Assembly: GCA_900547165.1 (NCBI GenBank)
Contig: URFZ01000020.1
Span: 1-30,233 of the forward strand
DNA length: 30,233 bases
Direction: 5' to 3'
Origin: an uncultured Eubacteriales bacterium
GTDB taxonomy: Bacteria > Bacillota > Clostridia > Oscillospirales > UBA644
In this document: piece after piece, positions 29,855 through 30,233 of the stretch
How positions within the stretch are numbered: the first letter of the stretch is position 1
Layout of the letters: the number at the start of each line of letters is the position of its first letter
The notes under the pieces: model-generated
What the model saw: the letters and a program-made list of their open reading frames with translations, nothing else
Database searches by the model: none
Told to the model about the DNA's origin: nothing
Translations under genes and position numbers: made by a program

Positions 29855-30233
29855 TTAGCGTTTAATATTTTTTGCCTCCAAATTTTTAGTTTCTTCTTCA
29901 AAAATCCAACCTTCAACTCGCCCCAATATTTTAAGTTGAGTTTTGATTGATGCTTTTGAAAAAACTTTCATAAATTCTAAAATATTCTCCTGCGTCTCTC
30001 TCGGCTGGCTTTCATAAATGCGTTGATATTCCGAAGGCGGGGGAGAAAGTGCAAGATTACATGTTTCCCTTCCAAGCAGATAATCGACCGAAACCCCAAA
30101 AAAGTCTGCAAGTTTACATAGCGTTTTGAGGTCGGGATAACGATCTCCGAATTCATAGTGAGCATATGCTTGTCGGGATAAACCAATATAATCAGCAACA
30201 GCCTTTTGAGTAACATTAAGTTGTTCTCTTAAA
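29855..30233 (-). CDS. XRE-family HTH transcriptional regulator, partial
   Basis: The gene runs off the right edge; 125 residues to the stop at 29855 are visible, and the start lies outside. The visible part opens in helix 1 of a Cro/C1-type helix-turn-helix: QLNVTQKAVADYIGLSRQ, then AYAHYEFGDRYPDLKTLCKL and ADFFGVSVDYLLGR, a textbook HTH_3 domain. The C-terminal 70 residues are helical and charged (RETQENILEFMKVFSKAS), as in phage- or element-type repressors, and are not otherwise recognisable. Codon use is more AT-rich (TTA, AAT, ATT, AAA) than in the rest of the window, which fits a transferred or element-borne gene. Confidence 0.88.
   Translation of the reverse strand, partial: LREQLNVTQKAVADYIGLSRQAYAHYEFGDRYPDLKTLCKLADFFGVSVDYLLGRETCNLALSPPPSEYQRIYESQPRETQENILEFMKVFSKASIKTQLKILGRVEGWIFEEETKNLEAKNIKR

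Noticed and set aside
29977..30216. A 79-codon minus-strand frame inside the XRE gene
   Set aside because: It is in a different frame from the clear helix-turn-helix coding sequence on the same strand, which explains the region fully.
1..30233. CRISPR array, insertion sequence or tandem repeat array
   Set aside because: I saw no regularly spaced repeats and no transposase or integrase. The repeats seen are terminator hairpins, short operators and the tRNA T-arm pair.

Overview
The window looks like chromosomal core DNA of an anaerobic, low-to-moderate GC member of the Bacillota (class Clostridia). The reasons are strong GGAGG-type ribosome sites, consensus TTGACA/TATAAT promoters often with an extended -10, and families typical of that class: DUF4358 lipoprotein, MecA adaptor, DUF1538, DegV/FakA, PlsY and a Clostridia-type Y-family polymerase. 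Species cannot be told. No CRISPR array, insertion sequence or complete phage module is visible; the sequence is mostly housekeeping and small-molecule metabolism, with a possible compositional boundary at the far right.

Layout. 0-1.6 kb: trkA (K+ uptake regulator) with its own consensus promoter and a two-way terminator. 1.65-4.7 kb (minus): a Dabb protein, a 62-residue protein, a cytoplasmic SGNH hydrolase, a DUF4358 lipoprotein and a membrane-anchored SGNH hydrolase, in two transcription units. 4.8-7.5 kb (minus): rpsB-tsf followed by an amidohydrolase. 7.6-9.4 kb (minus): deoC-deoB, deoxyribose phosphate catabolism. 9.5-11.5 kb (minus): a secreted sialate O-acetylesterase-like enzyme. 11.5-11.8 kb: tRNA-Arg(ACG) on minus, facing a degenerate tRNA-like relic on plus, with one symmetric hairpin between them. 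11.9-15.8 kb: gpsA (minus), mecA-like adaptor (plus), then a PII-like/duplicated-DUF1538 pair (minus). 15.95-17.9 kb: ABC exporter (plus). 18.0-23.5 kb (minus): znuA-znuC-znuB-dinB-pepF. 23.65-24.4 kb: second amidohydrolase (plus). 24.5-27.7 kb (minus): degV-fakA-plsY. 27.8-29.6 kb (minus): response regulator and histidine kinase. 29.65-29.85 kb: AT-rich non-coding DNA. 29.86 kb to the end: an XRE-type repressor cut by the window edge.

Functional links. DegV (a FakB-type fatty-acid carrier), FakA (fatty-acid kinase) and PlsY (acyl-phosphate:G3P acyltransferase) form one route from free fatty acid to lysophosphatidate, and gpsA elsewhere in the window supplies the glycerol-3-phosphate. DeoC and DeoB form a two-step pathway. 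ZnuA, ZnuC and ZnuB form a complete zinc or manganese importer whose permease stop codon overlaps the dinB start; pepF, a zinc peptidase, follows. The most distinctive module is the duplicated DUF1538 membrane protein immediately followed by a tandem PII-like protein, which suggests a transporter under PII-type ligand control. I see nothing I can defend as a wholly new defence or mobile system; the tRNA-like relic, the PII/DUF1538 pair, the zinc-importer/dinB coupling and the inverted repeat over the znuA promoter are the best leads.
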